In this document: in pieces, positions 32,122-40,698 of the stretch
Numbering within the stretch: position 1 is the first letter of the stretch
Layout: each line of letters begins with the position of its first letter
Source: Bradyrhizobium archetypum
Lineage (GTDB): Bacteria; Pseudomonadota; Alphaproteobacteria; Rhizobiales; Xanthobacteraceae
DNA length: 64,000 bases
Direction: 5' to 3'
Assembly (NCBI RefSeq): GCF_013114835.1
Contig: NZ_JAAVLW010000001.1
Span: forward strand, 930,001 to 994,000
Notes under the pieces: generated by a model
The model's input: only the letters and a program-made list of their open reading frames with translations
The model's database searches: none
Told to the model about the DNA's origin: nothing
Program-made: the position numbers and the translations under genes

Positions 32122-32703
32122 ATGACCGTCTCCGATCGTGTCCGCGTCAAGAACGTCAACGTGCTCTCCGACCGGCATTACCGGTTGAATGAAGTCGAGT
32201 TCGAGTATCGCCGCGGCAACGGCGAATGGCAGACGCAGAAGCGGGAAGTTTTCGACCGCGGTCATGCCGCGACGCTGCTGCCGTACAACCTTGCCAACGG
32301 CACCGTCGTGCTGACGCGCCAGTTCCGACTGCCGCCCTATCTTGCCGGCCATGACGATTTCATGATCGAGGCCGCCGCCGGCATGCTCGACGACGAAACG
32401 CCCGAGAACCGGATTCGCGCGGAAGCGGAAGAGGAAATCGGATACCGATTGCACGACGTGCGCAAGGTGTTCGAGGCCTTCATGAGCCCTGGCTCGGTCA
32501 CCGAGAAGCTGCATTTTTTCGTCGCCGAATACGAAGCCGCGATGCGCATCAGTGACGGCGGCGGCATCGTCGAGGAAGGCGAGGATATCGAAGTGTTAGA
32601 GCTATCGATCGACCAGGCGCTCGCGATGATATCGGACGGGCGCATCGTCGATGCCAAGACCATCATGCTGCTGCAGCACGCGGCGCTGAATATTTTTCGG
32701 TGA
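32122..32703 (+). CDS. nudK: Nudix hydrolase, NudK (GDP-mannose pyrophosphatase) type
   Basis: A 193-residue Nudix enzyme. The Nudix box reads AGMLDDETPENRIRAEAEEEIGY; the family Arg of REUxEE is Ala here, and E. coli NudK also departs from the consensus at that position (Lys). The N-terminal KNVNVLSDRHYRLNEVEFEYRR and the MSPGSVTEKLHFFVAEY segment match the NudK/ADP-sugar pyrophosphatase group, which splits nucleotide sugars. It starts 9 bases after the GNAT gene and closes the run that begins with sua5. Confidence 0.88.
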   Translation: MTVSDRVRVKNVNVLSDRHYRLNEVEFEYRRGNGEWQTQKREVFDRGHAATLLPYNLANGTVVLTRQFRLPPYLAGHDDFMIEAAAGMLDDETPENRIRAEAEEEIGYRLHDVRKVFEAFMSPGSVTEKLHFFVAEYEAAMRISDGGGIVEEGEDIEVLELSIDQALAMISDGRIVDAKTIMLLQHAALNIFR

Positions 32704-32716
32704 ACGACTCTATTTG

Positions 32717-32757
32717 TTCGTCGTCCCTGCGAACGCAGGGACCCATAACCCCTGATC
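32717..32757. repeat. Intergenic repeat fragment, CGTCGTCCCTGCGAACGCA family
   Basis: The sequence CGTCGTCCCTGCGAACGCA here occurs again at 49134-49152, followed in both by the inverted partner (GCAGGGAC / GCGGGGACGACGG). It sits between convergent nudK and the YedK gene and may act as a transcript end. Confidence 0.6.
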
Positions 32758-32778
32758 TTACTGTTGAGAGTATCGCGC

Positions 32779-33543
32779 TCAAAACAACGAGCCCTGCCCG
32801 TCATCCTCAGGCACCGGTGCCGCCTTGCGCGGGGCTACGCGCTTGCCGGGCTTCGGCTCCTCCGCCGCGCGCTGTTCGTCGGTGATAGGCAGCAGCAATT
32901 GCGCATCGTCATTGACGACGCGATTGACGCGCGTGGAAATCTCGTGCCAGGCGAACTCGCCCTCAGCCGGTCCGCGCAGCAGCGGCATCACGTTGTCGGC
33001 ATCGTGGCTGCGGCCATCCAGCCAGCGCGCGAATTCCTCCGGCGCGATCGTCACGGGCACGCGGTGATGCAGCACGGCAAGATCGCGGCTGGCTGGCGCG
33101 GTGACGATGGCGACGCCGTCGGTCTCCTCGCCGTTCGGCCCCATCCACGTCTCGGCGAGCGCGGCAAGGCCTATGGGCTGACCGTCGCGGCGATGGATGA
33201 AGAACGGCCGCTTGCGGCCGCCGGCATCCTGCCATTCGTAGTAGCCATCCGCCGGAATCAAACAGCGCCGCCGCTTGATGGCATTTTTGAACGCCGGCTT
33301 GTCGAGCACCGTCTCGGCGCGGGCGTTGATCAGGAGCGCAAATTTACGGGGGTCCTTCACCCACGACGGCACCAGGCCCCAACGCATCAATCGAAAATGG
33401 CGGCCGCCATTTTCCAGAATGACAACGGGAACAGGTTGAGTCGGCGCAATATTATACCGAGGCGGGAAATTGGGTTGCTCGATATAGCCGAAAATCTGCC
33501 GAAGCGCCTCCGGCGGCGAGGTAATAACGAAGCGTCCGCACAT
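32779..33543 (-). CDS. SOS response-associated peptidase, YedK/HMCES family
   Basis: A 254-residue protein that shields abasic sites in single-stranded DNA by forming a thiazolidine crosslink. The catalytic Cys2 follows the initiator Met (MCGRFV). NARAET (about 97-102) holds the conserved Asn and Glu, and LHHRVPV (about 157-163) holds the His. Residues after about 215 form a charged, proline-rich tail ending GQGSLF, not needed for the fold. It is a single gene convergent with nudK. No LexA-type operator was obvious upstream. Confidence 0.93.
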   Translation of the reverse strand: MCGRFVITSPPEALRQIFGYIEQPNFPPRYNIAPTQPVPVVILENGGRHFRLMRWGLVPSWVKDPRKFALLINARAETVLDKPAFKNAIKRRRCLIPADGYYEWQDAGGRKRPFFIHRRDGQPIGLAALAETWMGPNGEETDGVAIVTAPASRDLAVLHHRVPVTIAPEEFARWLDGRSHDADNVMPLLRGPAEGEFAWHEISTRVNRVVNDDAQLLLPITDEQRAAEEPKPGKRVAPRKAAPVPEDDGQGSLF

Positions 33544-33605
33544 TATCTGACCAACATAAGCCTCTGTTTAATGCGTGTTAACCCAAGCTGCTAACAGTGG
33601 GGCAG

Positions 33606-34118
33606 ATGACCTCCATGGCCGCCACAGATGTACGATCCGACCGCCCGATGCCGCCACCGACGGGCCCTATCGACGAGGCCCGCGCGGAGCAATTGCGCGC
33701 CGCCAACATCAATCCCCGCACCGGGCTCGCCACCGACTACCTGAATCATTTCAACGAAGCCATCATGCTGCTCGAAATGGTTCCGGACATGCCCGAATGC
33801 GCGGAGGATTTCCTCACCTGGACGCCATTGTCCTACGCCGAGCATTTCTGGGCCTCCAATTTCAAGGCCCGCGACCTCGCGATCGAGGCCTATGAATGCG
33901 CCGATCCCAAGGTCCGTGCCGACTTCGACAATCTCACCGCGACCATGACCTCGATCCTGACCGCGGTCGGCAAGGCGATGCGCGAAGCCCAGCAGGACAA
34001 GACGCGCGCCACGCTGGCCGAGCAGGCCACCGCCTGGGTCAAGCCGCTGGTGGCACTGGCCGGCGGCGTCATCAACGGCAACGCCGATTCCAATGTCGAA
34101 GCGGTAATGTCGAACTAG
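33606..34118 (+). CDS. Conserved hypothetical protein (170 aa), helical
   Basis: A 170-residue soluble, mainly helical protein. It has an unstructured proline-rich start (PMPPPTGPIDEARAEQLRAA), then YLNHFNEAIMLLEMVPDMPECAEDFLTW, which looks like a protein-interaction helix bundle. Related proteins occur in Rhizobiales with no assigned role, from general knowledge. The ATG at 33606 has GGGG 5 bases upstream; a GTG at 33597 and an ATG at 33615 are alternatives. It is divergent from the YedK gene with a 62-base spacer. Confidence 0.7.
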   Translation: MTSMAATDVRSDRPMPPPTGPIDEARAEQLRAANINPRTGLATDYLNHFNEAIMLLEMVPDMPECAEDFLTWTPLSYAEHFWASNFKARDLAIEAYECADPKVRADFDNLTATMTSILTAVGKAMREAQQDKTRATLAEQATAWVKPLVALAGGVINGNADSNVEAVMSN

Positions 34119-34216
34119 CCGCCTTCGCGCTTCGCCGCTATCGCGCATTAGACCTGCGCGAACCGATCGGGCATGATCAACTCCCACAGCGAGTTCCCTG
34201 CTTACCGGATCATCCC

Positions 34217-34636
34217 GTGGCTTCCCTCCTCCAGCCGACCCGCCCCCAGCTCGCCGTCAGTGGCGCGATTTTCCGTGACGGCAAGGTCCTCTTGGTCCGC
34301 CGCGCCCGCTCGCCGGGCAGGGGCTTTTACTCGCTCCCCGGCGGCCGGGTCGAATTCGGCGAATCCCTGCATACCGCCCTCCACCGCGAGGTGGATGAGG
34401 AAACGGGTTTAAGAATCGAGATTTTGGGCCTGGCCGGCTGGCGCGAGGTGCTGCCGGGAGCCTTCGGCGGCGGGCACTACGTGATCATGTCGTTCGCGGC
34501 CCGCTGGACGGCCCGGGAGCCGGTCCTGAACGACGAGCACGACGATTTCAAATGGCTGGCGCCGGATGGGCTCGGCGATCTCAAGGTCACTGGCGGCCTT
34601 CTGGAGGTCATTGAGGCTGCCCGGAAGCTGGTCTAG
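34217..34636 (+). CDS. Nudix hydrolase (139 aa)
   Basis: A compact MutT/ADP-ribose-type Nudix enzyme with a full consensus box: GGRVEFGESLHTALHREVDE followed by ETGL, matching G-x5-E-x7-REUxEExGU. The N-terminal AVSGAIFRDGKVLLVRRA is the standard first strand. Members clean up oxidised or excess nucleotides. The GTG at 34217 was chosen because longer frames upstream lie in non-coding-like sequence. It is 98 bases after the 170-residue gene. Confidence 0.88.
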   Translation: MASLLQPTRPQLAVSGAIFRDGKVLLVRRARSPGRGFYSLPGGRVEFGESLHTALHREVDEETGLRIEILGLAGWREVLPGAFGGGHYVIMSFAARWTAREPVLNDEHDDFKWLAPDGLGDLKVTGGLLEVIEAARKLV

Positions 34637-34698
34637 GGGGCGGCTCCGGCGCCTCACGCCTTGCCTCAGGCTCATTGAGGGGGCATATCGGCCCTCAA

Positions 34699-35076
34699 AT
34701 GCTCAAGCACGCCCTCGCCGCCCTCATCCTCGTTTCGGCATGTCTCCTGGCCCCCGCGCGGGCCCAGGATGCTGCCGCGCCGTTTGACGGCGACCTGCAG
34801 CGGCTGGCCGAGATTCTCGGCACCCTGCATTACCTCCGGGGCATTTGCGGCGCCAATGAAGGGGCGAAATGGCGCAACGAGATGCAGGCGCTGATCGACG
34901 CCGAAACCCCGTCAGGCGAGCGCCGCGCCCGCATGATCGCCGGCTTCAACCGCGGCTATAACGGCTTTCAGCAGACCTACCGGACCTGCACGCCAGCGGC
35001 CTCCGTCGCAATCCGCAGATATATCGAGGAAGGCTCCAAGATCTCGCGCGATCTCACCGCGCGCTACGCGAATTGA
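34699..35076 (+). CDS. TIGR02301-family secreted protein
   Basis: A 125-residue protein with a signal peptide (MLKHALAALILVSACLLAPA, cleavage likely at ARA-QDA) and a mature part with two or three Cys residues (ICGANEGAKW, YRTCTPA). LGTLHYLRGICGANEG is the most conserved part in the alphaproteobacterial TIGR02301 group as I know it. Probably periplasmic; function unknown. Follows the Nudix gene by 62 bases. Confidence 0.78.
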   Translation: MLKHALAALILVSACLLAPARAQDAAAPFDGDLQRLAEILGTLHYLRGICGANEGAKWRNEMQALIDAETPSGERRARMIAGFNRGYNGFQQTYRTCTPAASVAIRRYIEEGSKISRDLTARYAN

Positions 35077-35135
35077 AGGTTGTTGTTTGACGCATTTTCT
35101 CACCGCGAACCGGTCCCCATTCGCTCGAAAACACT

Positions 35136-35687
35136 ATGATGGACGCAATCTATTTCGACCTCGACGGAACGCTGACCGACCCCAAGCCGGGCATCACCCG
35201 TTGCATCCAGTACGCGCTGCAACGGCTCGATCATCATACGATCCCGACCGCGGACGAACTGACCTGGTGCATCGGCCCGCCGTTGCGCTCGAGCTTTGTG
35301 ATACTGCTCGGCGGCGATCACGCCGATCGTGCGGTGGCGCTCTATCGCGAGCGATTTTCCGATATTGGCCTCTACGAGAACGGCGTCTACGACGGGATCG
35401 ACGAGGTCCTGACGGCACTCCGCGCCTCCGGTCATCGGCTGTTCGTTGCCACCAGCAAGGCGCATGTGTACGCCGAGCGCATCATCGACCATTTCGGACT
35501 TCGCCGTCACTTCGAGCGCGTGTTCGGCGCCGAACTCGACGGCACCCGCGCCGACAAGTCGCATTTGCTCGAATACGCGCTGAAACAAGTTGCGGTCGAT
35601 CCGTCCAAAACCCTGATGATCGGCGACCGCAGCCACGACATGGTCGGTGCGAAGAACAACGGCATGAAAGGCATCGGCGTGCTGTAG
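35136..35687 (+). CDS. HAD-family phosphatase (Gph-like), truncated by an in-frame TAG
   Basis: A 183-residue haloacid dehalogenase-type phosphatase. Motif I is DLDGT, motif II sits in VATSK, motif III Lys is in ADKSHLL and motif IV is IGDRSHDM, so the catalytic set is complete. The frame stops at a TAG (35685-35687) after GIGVL, yet continues in frame as GYGSRDELLGAGAHHVC for 28 codons to a TGA at 35772. Homologues normally read GVLYGYG at this point, so a Tyr codon (TAT or TAC) has probably become TAG. The product would lack its last strand and helix. Members clear phosphoglycolate or similar phosphates. Could be a decaying gene or a sequencing error. Confidence 0.85.
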   Translation: MMDAIYFDLDGTLTDPKPGITRCIQYALQRLDHHTIPTADELTWCIGPPLRSSFVILLGGDHADRAVALYRERFSDIGLYENGVYDGIDEVLTALRASGHRLFVATSKAHVYAERIIDHFGLRRHFERVFGAELDGTRADKSHLLEYALKQVAVDPSKTLMIGDRSHDMVGAKNNGMKGIGVL

Positions 35688-35925
35688 GGCTACGGCAGCA
35701 GAGATGAGTTGCTCGGGGCCGGCGCGCACCATGTCTGCGCGACGCCGGGAGCGATCCTCGGCTGCATTCCCTGAAATTGATGGAGCTCGCGCCGGATCGC
35801 CCGAAATTTGGGCAGCGCCGTTAACCTTTCCTAAAGATGTGGCTAGGCGCTTCAGCGCCGCGTGCTACAGCTATCGCGTTAGGATGCGTTCCGCCCCGGT
35901 TCGCGCGCAGATTTCGTTGAGCTTC

Positions 35926-36192
35926 ATGAGCCGCCCAGCCGCCTTCTCGATCGCCCACGACCCGCTTCCCGATCTCGAACAGAAGCAGACTGCCCTAAGC
36001 TACCTGAGCGAGGCCTGGGCCGAAGCGCGGCACGACGGTGTCGACGGCGACTGCCTGGCGCAGGCGAGCCTGTTCACCGCACTCGCCGAACTGGTCTCGA
36101 CCTATGGCGAGGACGCGGTCGCGAAATTCGCCGAAGGCCTTTCGGCCCGCGTGCGCAACGGCGAGTTTTCGCTGACGCTGGCGAAGCAGTAG
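35926..36192 (+). CDS. Small conserved-looking hypothetical protein (88 aa)
   Basis: An 88-residue helical protein: DLEQKQTALSYLSEAWAEAR, then CLAQASLFTALAELVSTYGE and an end RVRNGEFSLTLAKQ. It resembles small helical proteins of Bradyrhizobium with no role assigned. The ATG at 35926 has a poor ribosome binding site but marks where coding character begins. It lies 234 bases after the HAD stop. Confidence 0.6.
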   Translation: MSRPAAFSIAHDPLPDLEQKQTALSYLSEAWAEARHDGVDGDCLAQASLFTALAELVSTYGEDAVAKFAEGLSARVRNGEFSLTLAKQ

Positions 36193-36204
36193 CGACAAAC
36201 CCCG

Positions 36205-36315
36205 GGTGTCGTCACCCGCGAAGGCGAAGGCGGGTGCCCCAGTACGCCGCGGCTCCTCGATCAAATACGGACGTCTCTGGAATACTGGATCGCCCGGTCA
36301 AGTGTGGCGACGACA
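36205..36315. repeat. Intergenic repeat with CCCAGTACGCCGCGGC core, copy 1
   Basis: CCCAGTACGCCGCGGC (about 36237-36252) is shared base for base with 49022-49037. Flanking pieces GTCGTCACCCGCGAAGGCG and GAATACTGGATCGCCCGGTC are typical parts of a composite repeat common in Bradyrhizobium. It lies between the convergent 35926 gene and dihydroorotase. Confidence 0.6.
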
Positions 36316-36339
36316 GTTGTGTTTCGGACGACCTCCAAG

Positions 36340-37674
36340 CTAAGCCCGCAGCGTCTCCAGAAACCGCACCGGTTCGCCAGTGGACGGCGTCGTTAACTCC
36401 CCCTGCCACATCACGCGCCTGCCGCGCACGAACGTGCCGACCGGCCAGCCGGTGACGCGGACGCCGTCGTAGGGCGTCCACCCCGCCCGTGAGGCCACCC
36501 ATTTGTTGGTGATCGTCTCGCTTCGCTTGAGATCGACGATGGTGAAATCGGCGTCATAGCCTGCGGCAATGCGGCCCTTGCAGGCGATGTTGAACAGACG
36601 CGCCGGGCCGGCGCTCGTCAGATCGACGAAACGCGAAAGCGACAGCCGTCCGGCATTGACGTGATCTAGCATCAGGGGCACCAGCGTCTGCACCCCAGTC
36701 ATGCCCGAGGGTGACGCCGGATAGGTCTTGGCCTTCTCCTCCAGCGTATGCGGCGCGTGGTCGGAGCCGAGCACATCGACGATACCCTGCTCGATACCAT
36801 ACCAGATCCCCTCGCGGTGATCGGCCGAGCGCACCGGCGGGTTCATCTGGGCAAGCGTGCCGAGCCGCTCGTAGCATTCGGGCGCGGCCATCGTGAGGTG
36901 ATGCGGCGTCGCCTCGCAGGATGCGACATCCTTATGGTCGCGCAGATACTCGATTTCCTGCTTGGTCGAGATGTGCAGCACGTGGATGCGCTTGCCGGTC
37001 TCCCGCGCAAGATTGACCAGCCGCTGGGTCGCCATCAGCGCCGCGGTCTCGTCGCGCCATACCGGATGGGAGCGCGGGTCACCCTCGATGCGGACCGGCT
37101 TGCGGTCGTTGAGGCGATATTCGTCCTCCGCGTGAAAGGCGGCCCGGCGGCGGATCACCTGGAATATCCTGCGCAGGCTTTCGTCGTCCTCGACCAATAG
37201 CGCGCCGGTGGACGAGCCGATGAACACCTTGACGCCGGCACAGCCTTCCGCACGCTCCAGCTCAGGCAAATGATTCACGTTGTCGCGGGTGCCGCCGATG
37301 AAGAAAGCAAAATCGCAATGCATGCGATGGCGGCCGGCCTTGATCTTGGCGGTGAACGTCTCCTCGCTCACCGTGAGCGGATTGGTGTTCGGCATTTCGA
37401 ACACCGCGGTGACGCCGCCCATCACGGCGCTGCGTGAACCGGTCTCCAGGTCTTCCTTGTGCGTCAGCCCCGGCTCGCGGAAATGCACCTGCGTGTCCAT
37501 CACGCCGGGCAGGATGTGCAGGCCCTTGCAGTCGATCGTCTCGTCGGCGGAGGCACATCCGAGCCCCCCGATCGCGGCGATCCGGCCATTGGAAATACCG
37601 ATATCGCGGACCCCCTCGCCATCCTGATTGACCACGGTGCCGGATTTTAGAATGGTATCAAATCGTTGATTCAT
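36340..37674 (-). CDS. Dihydroorotase / cyclic amidohydrolase
   Basis: A 444-residue amidohydrolase-superfamily enzyme that opens or closes a cyclic amide ring; dihydroorotase (pyrimidine synthesis) is the best match. GVMDTQVHFREPGLTHKEDL (about 57-76) gives the first metal His-x-Arg-like motif, VKVFIGSSTGALL holds the likely carboxylated Lys, HVLHISTKQE and DHAPHT provide further metal ligands. Allantoinase and hydantoinase are relatives, so the exact reaction is not certain. The ATG at 37674 is the natural start. It is divergent from the ygfZ-like gene with 139 bases between. Confidence 0.85.
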   Translation of the reverse strand: MNQRFDTILKSGTVVNQDGEGVRDIGISNGRIAAIGGLGCASADETIDCKGLHILPGVMDTQVHFREPGLTHKEDLETGSRSAVMGGVTAVFEMPNTNPLTVSEETFTAKIKAGRHRMHCDFAFFIGGTRDNVNHLPELERAEGCAGVKVFIGSSTGALLVEDDESLRRIFQVIRRRAAFHAEDEYRLNDRKPVRIEGDPRSHPVWRDETAALMATQRLVNLARETGKRIHVLHISTKQEIEYLRDHKDVASCEATPHHLTMAAPECYERLGTLAQMNPPVRSADHREGIWYGIEQGIVDVLGSDHAPHTLEEKAKTYPASPSGMTGVQTLVPLMLDHVNAGRLSLSRFVDLTSAGPARLFNIACKGRIAAGYDADFTIVDLKRSETITNKWVASRAGWTPYDGVRVTGWPVGTFVRGRRVMWQGELTTPSTGEPVRFLETLRA

Positions 37675-37813
37675 CGGTCCTCGACGCCCGCTTCAAGCTT
37701 TCCCACAGGCCTTGTTGGCGGCACCTTAGCGCCTTAACTTCGTATCGGATATCCACCACCTGCGTTTCCCCAGGAACTTGAAGAAATACGTCAAAAGAGG
37801 TCCGATTCAGCTT

Positions 37814-38695
37814 ATGAAAGCAGCGTTTCTTCCTGATAGGGGCGTGGTCAAGGTCAGCGGCGAGGATGCCCGCAACTTCCTCAACGGCCTCGTTACTACA
37901 GACATCACGCTGCTCGAACCTGGCCTCGGCCGGTTCGGCGCGCTGTTGACGCCGCAGGGCAAGATCACGGCCGACTTCCTGATCACCGAAGCCCCGGCTG
38001 GCCATGGCGGCGGCTTTCTGATCGATGCGCCGCGCGCGCTGGCGCAGAACCTCGCCGACAAGCTCGGCTTCTACAAGCTGCGCGCCAAGGTAACGGTAGA
38101 GAACATCTCGGACAGCATGGGCGTGCTGGCGGCCTGGGATGGCGAGCCCGTAATGAAACCCGATCTGGCCTTCGCCGATCCCCGGCATCAGGGGCTGGGC
38201 TGGCGCATCCTCGTATCAGAAGATCTCAAACAGAAGGTCGCCGATCTGATCGGGGCCGATCTCGTCGCCAGCGAGGACTACGAGGCCCATCGCATCGCTC
38301 TCGGCGTGCCGCGCGGTGGGCTTGATTTCATGTACAGCGACGCGTTCCCGCACGAGACCAACATGGATCGCCTGCACGGCGTCGATTTCGACAAGGGCTG
38401 CTATGTCGGCCAGGAGGTGGTGTCGCGGATGCAGCATCGCGGCACCGCGCGCACGCGGATCGTGCGGGTCACGCTCGAGGACTTTTCGCCGGAGACCGGC
38501 GTTGCCGTTCTCGGCGGCGACAAGCAGGTCGGCACCATGGGATCGACCGCCGATGGCCGCGGTCTCGCGCTGGTCCGGATCGACCGCGTGGCCGATGCGC
38601 TCGATGCCGGACTTTCGTTGACAGCTGGTGGCCTTGCGATCCGGCTGACCGACCCGAACGAGGTTCGCACCCCACCGAAGCAGACCGTCGCATGA
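37814..38695 (+). CDS. ygfZ: YgfZ/GcvT-type folate-binding iron-sulphur maintenance protein
   Basis: A 293-residue tetrahydrofolate-binding protein that supports repair and assembly of iron-sulphur enzymes such as MiaB. The hallmark K-G-C-Y-x-G-Q-E motif is present as DKGCYVGQEVVSRMQHRG (about residues 195-212). The N-terminal KVSGEDARNFLNGLVTTDI is the usual GcvT-like start. The ATG at 37814 begins this pattern. Its last bases overlap the tag start (ATGA). Confidence 0.9.
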   Translation: MKAAFLPDRGVVKVSGEDARNFLNGLVTTDITLLEPGLGRFGALLTPQGKITADFLITEAPAGHGGGFLIDAPRALAQNLADKLGFYKLRAKVTVENISDSMGVLAAWDGEPVMKPDLAFADPRHQGLGWRILVSEDLKQKVADLIGADLVASEDYEAHRIALGVPRGGLDFMYSDAFPHETNMDRLHGVDFDKGCYVGQEVVSRMQHRGTARTRIVRVTLEDFSPETGVAVLGGDKQVGTMGSTADGRGLALVRIDRVADALDAGLSLTAGGLAIRLTDPNEVRTPPKQTVA

Positions 38696-39318
38696 GCAAA
38701 TCTGCGCGCCTGCATCCCGACGGCAAGATGCGATGCCCGTGGCCGGGTGAAGACCCGTTCTACATGGCCTATCACGACACCGAATGGGGCGTGCCGGAGT
38801 ATGATGACCGCGCCCTCTATGAGAAGCTGATCCTCGACGGCTTTCAGGCCGGGCTGTCGTGGATCACGATCCTGCGCAAGCGCGACAATTTCCGCAAAGC
38901 GTTCGATGATTTCCAACCGGAAAAGATCGCGCGCTACAACGCCAAGAAAATCCATGCGCTGATGAACGACGCCGGCATCGTGCGCAACCGCGCCAAGATC
39001 GAAGGAGCCGTCAACAGCGCCAAGGCCTATCTGAAGATCATGGAAGAAGGCCCGGGCTTCTCGAAGTTCCTGTGGGACTTCGTCGACGGCAAGCCAATCG
39101 TCAACCAGTTCAAGACCACAGCGAGCGTGCCGGCCTCGACGCCGGTCTCGGTCAAGATCTCGAAGGAGCTCGGCGCGCGGGGTTTCAAGTTCGTCGGCCC
39201 GACCATTGTCTATGCCTTCATGCAGGCCACGGGCATGGTCAACGACCACCTGGTCACCTGTTTCTGTCACGAGGCCTGTAGCGGCAAACTCCGCAAGCCC
39301 CGCCTCAAGGCCAGATGA
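38692..39318 (+). CDS. tag: DNA-3-methyladenine glycosylase I
   Basis: A 208-residue base-excision repair enzyme that removes 3-methyladenine. Zinc ligands fit the family: Cys in MRCPWPGEDP, His in YMAYHDTEWGVP, and the pair in VTCFCHEAC near the C-terminus. The substrate-pocket Glu is in EKLILDGFQAGLSW. It overlaps ygfZ by 4 bases and the HD-domain gene by 4 bases, so all three are co-translated. Confidence 0.95.
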   Translation: MSKSARLHPDGKMRCPWPGEDPFYMAYHDTEWGVPEYDDRALYEKLILDGFQAGLSWITILRKRDNFRKAFDDFQPEKIARYNAKKIHALMNDAGIVRNRAKIEGAVNSAKAYLKIMEEGPGFSKFLWDFVDGKPIVNQFKTTASVPASTPVSVKISKELGARGFKFVGPTIVYAFMQATGMVNDHLVTCFCHEACSGKLRKPRLKAR

Positions 39319-39926
39319 CGGCGCGAAGATCGTCCCATGTCGCTACCCGTGCCTGGCAGCGAATGCTGTCGGGACGGCGGCTCGATCTGCTTGACCCCTC
39401 CCCGCTCGATATCGAGATCGCCGATATCGCCCATGGGCTGGCGCGGGTCGCGCGCTGGAACGGGCAGACCAGCGGTGCGCACATTTTCTCGGTGGCACAG
39501 CACACGCTGCTGGTCGAAACCGTGATGCGCGAGCAGATGCCGCGCGTCGACGTCGGCTTCCGCCTCGCCGCAATGCTTCACGACGCGCCGGAATACGTCA
39601 TTGGCGACATGATCTCGCCGTTCAAGGCGGTGCTTGGCGGCGACTACAAGGCGGTGGAGAAGCGCCTGCTGGCGGCGATTCACATGCGCTTCGGTTTGCC
39701 GCCGATTCTCGCCGATGACGTCACCAAAGTGATCAAGGCGGCCGATCGCGGCGCTGCCTATCTCGAAGCCACCCATCTCGCCGGTTTTTCGGAAGGTGAG
39801 GCGAAGCGTCTGTTCGGCAGGGATCCCGGCCTGCCCGAGGCCACGGTGCGCGATTATCTGACGCCATGGACCGCGGCCCGCGCCGAGAAGCAATTTTTGG
39901 CCCGATTCAAGCTGCTGCTTGGTTGA
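39315..39926 (+). CDS. HD-domain phosphohydrolase (YfbR-like)
   Basis: A 203-residue HD-superfamily hydrolase. The metal ligands are seen in FSVAQHTLLVETVM (His), MLHDAPEYVIGDM (His-Asp) and KAADRGAAYLEA (Asp). Relatives such as YfbR are 5'-deoxynucleotidases. RARWNGQTSG-like text near the start (RVARWNGQTSG) supports this group. It is coupled to tag by an ATGA overlap, and the phosphatase gene follows 89 bases on. Confidence 0.85.
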   Translation: MTARRSSHVATRAWQRMLSGRRLDLLDPSPLDIEIADIAHGLARVARWNGQTSGAHIFSVAQHTLLVETVMREQMPRVDVGFRLAAMLHDAPEYVIGDMISPFKAVLGGDYKAVEKRLLAAIHMRFGLPPILADDVTKVIKAADRGAAYLEATHLAGFSEGEAKRLFGRDPGLPEATVRDYLTPWTAARAEKQFLARFKLLLG

Positions 39927-40015
39927 ACGGCCCCCGGAAACCTGCTTTCACCGCCCCACCCGCGGGCCTATAATTGCGATAAAAGCCTGCCAGGAAACCG
40001 CCTCGAAGGATCACT

Positions 40016-40522
40016 ATGCTTCACGTCTGTTCGCTTGCCGCGTTGCCGGAGACCGTGAAGGCCACCGGCGCCAGCCACATTCTCACTGTGATGGCCAATG
40101 TCGATCAGGTACAACGCCCGGCTTCGGTGCTGGAAGCCAACCATCTGAAAGTATCGATGGACGACATCATCGAGCAGATGGATGGCTTTGTCGCACCGTG
40201 CGACGAGCATATCGAAAAGGTCCTGAACTTCGTCCGGAGCTGGGACCGCAGCGCGCCGATGGTGGTGCATTGCTATGCCGGCATCAGTCGCTCGACGGCG
40301 AGCGCCTTCGCCGCCGCCTGCGCGCTCAATCCCCACCGAGACGAGATCGAAATCGCCCGGCAAATTCGCGCCCGCTCGCCGATCGCTTCCCCTAATCGGC
40401 TGATCGTCAGCCTGGCCGACAAGGCGCTGGGACGCGAGGGACGGATGTTGCGCGCGCTGGACGAAATGGGCCCGGGCAGCATGATCGTCGAAGGCCGGCC
40501 CTTCCAGCTCGATCTGGAATAA
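40016..40522 (+). CDS. Dual-specificity/tyrosine phosphatase-like protein
   Basis: A 168-residue cysteine phosphatase-like protein. The P-loop HCYAGISRSTAS fits C-x5-R-S with Cys as nucleophile, and the MDDIIEQMDGF region could supply the general acid Asp. Bacterial relatives are annotated as tyrosine phosphatases, but many have other phosphate esters as substrates. Upstream text GAAGGATCACT gives an AAGGA site 6 bases before the ATG. Last gene of the ygfZ-tag-HD run. Confidence 0.85.
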   Translation: MLHVCSLAALPETVKATGASHILTVMANVDQVQRPASVLEANHLKVSMDDIIEQMDGFVAPCDEHIEKVLNFVRSWDRSAPMVVHCYAGISRSTASAFAAACALNPHRDEIEIARQIRARSPIASPNRLIVSLADKALGREGRMLRALDEMGPGSMIVEGRPFQLDLE

Positions 40523-40698
40523 CGCGGCGTCCCCGGATGCAGCGCAGCGTTTGCACGCTGCACCGCGTGCGGGACAGGGATGCGCCAAATCACGGCCGAA
40601 CCGGTTTGAACTTTTAGCGGGCAAAACTGCACTCACCGATTGCAACCAGGCTGCCGACGTGGCCGGTTAACGCTCTGACGCGCCCGTCTGGAGGCCCG

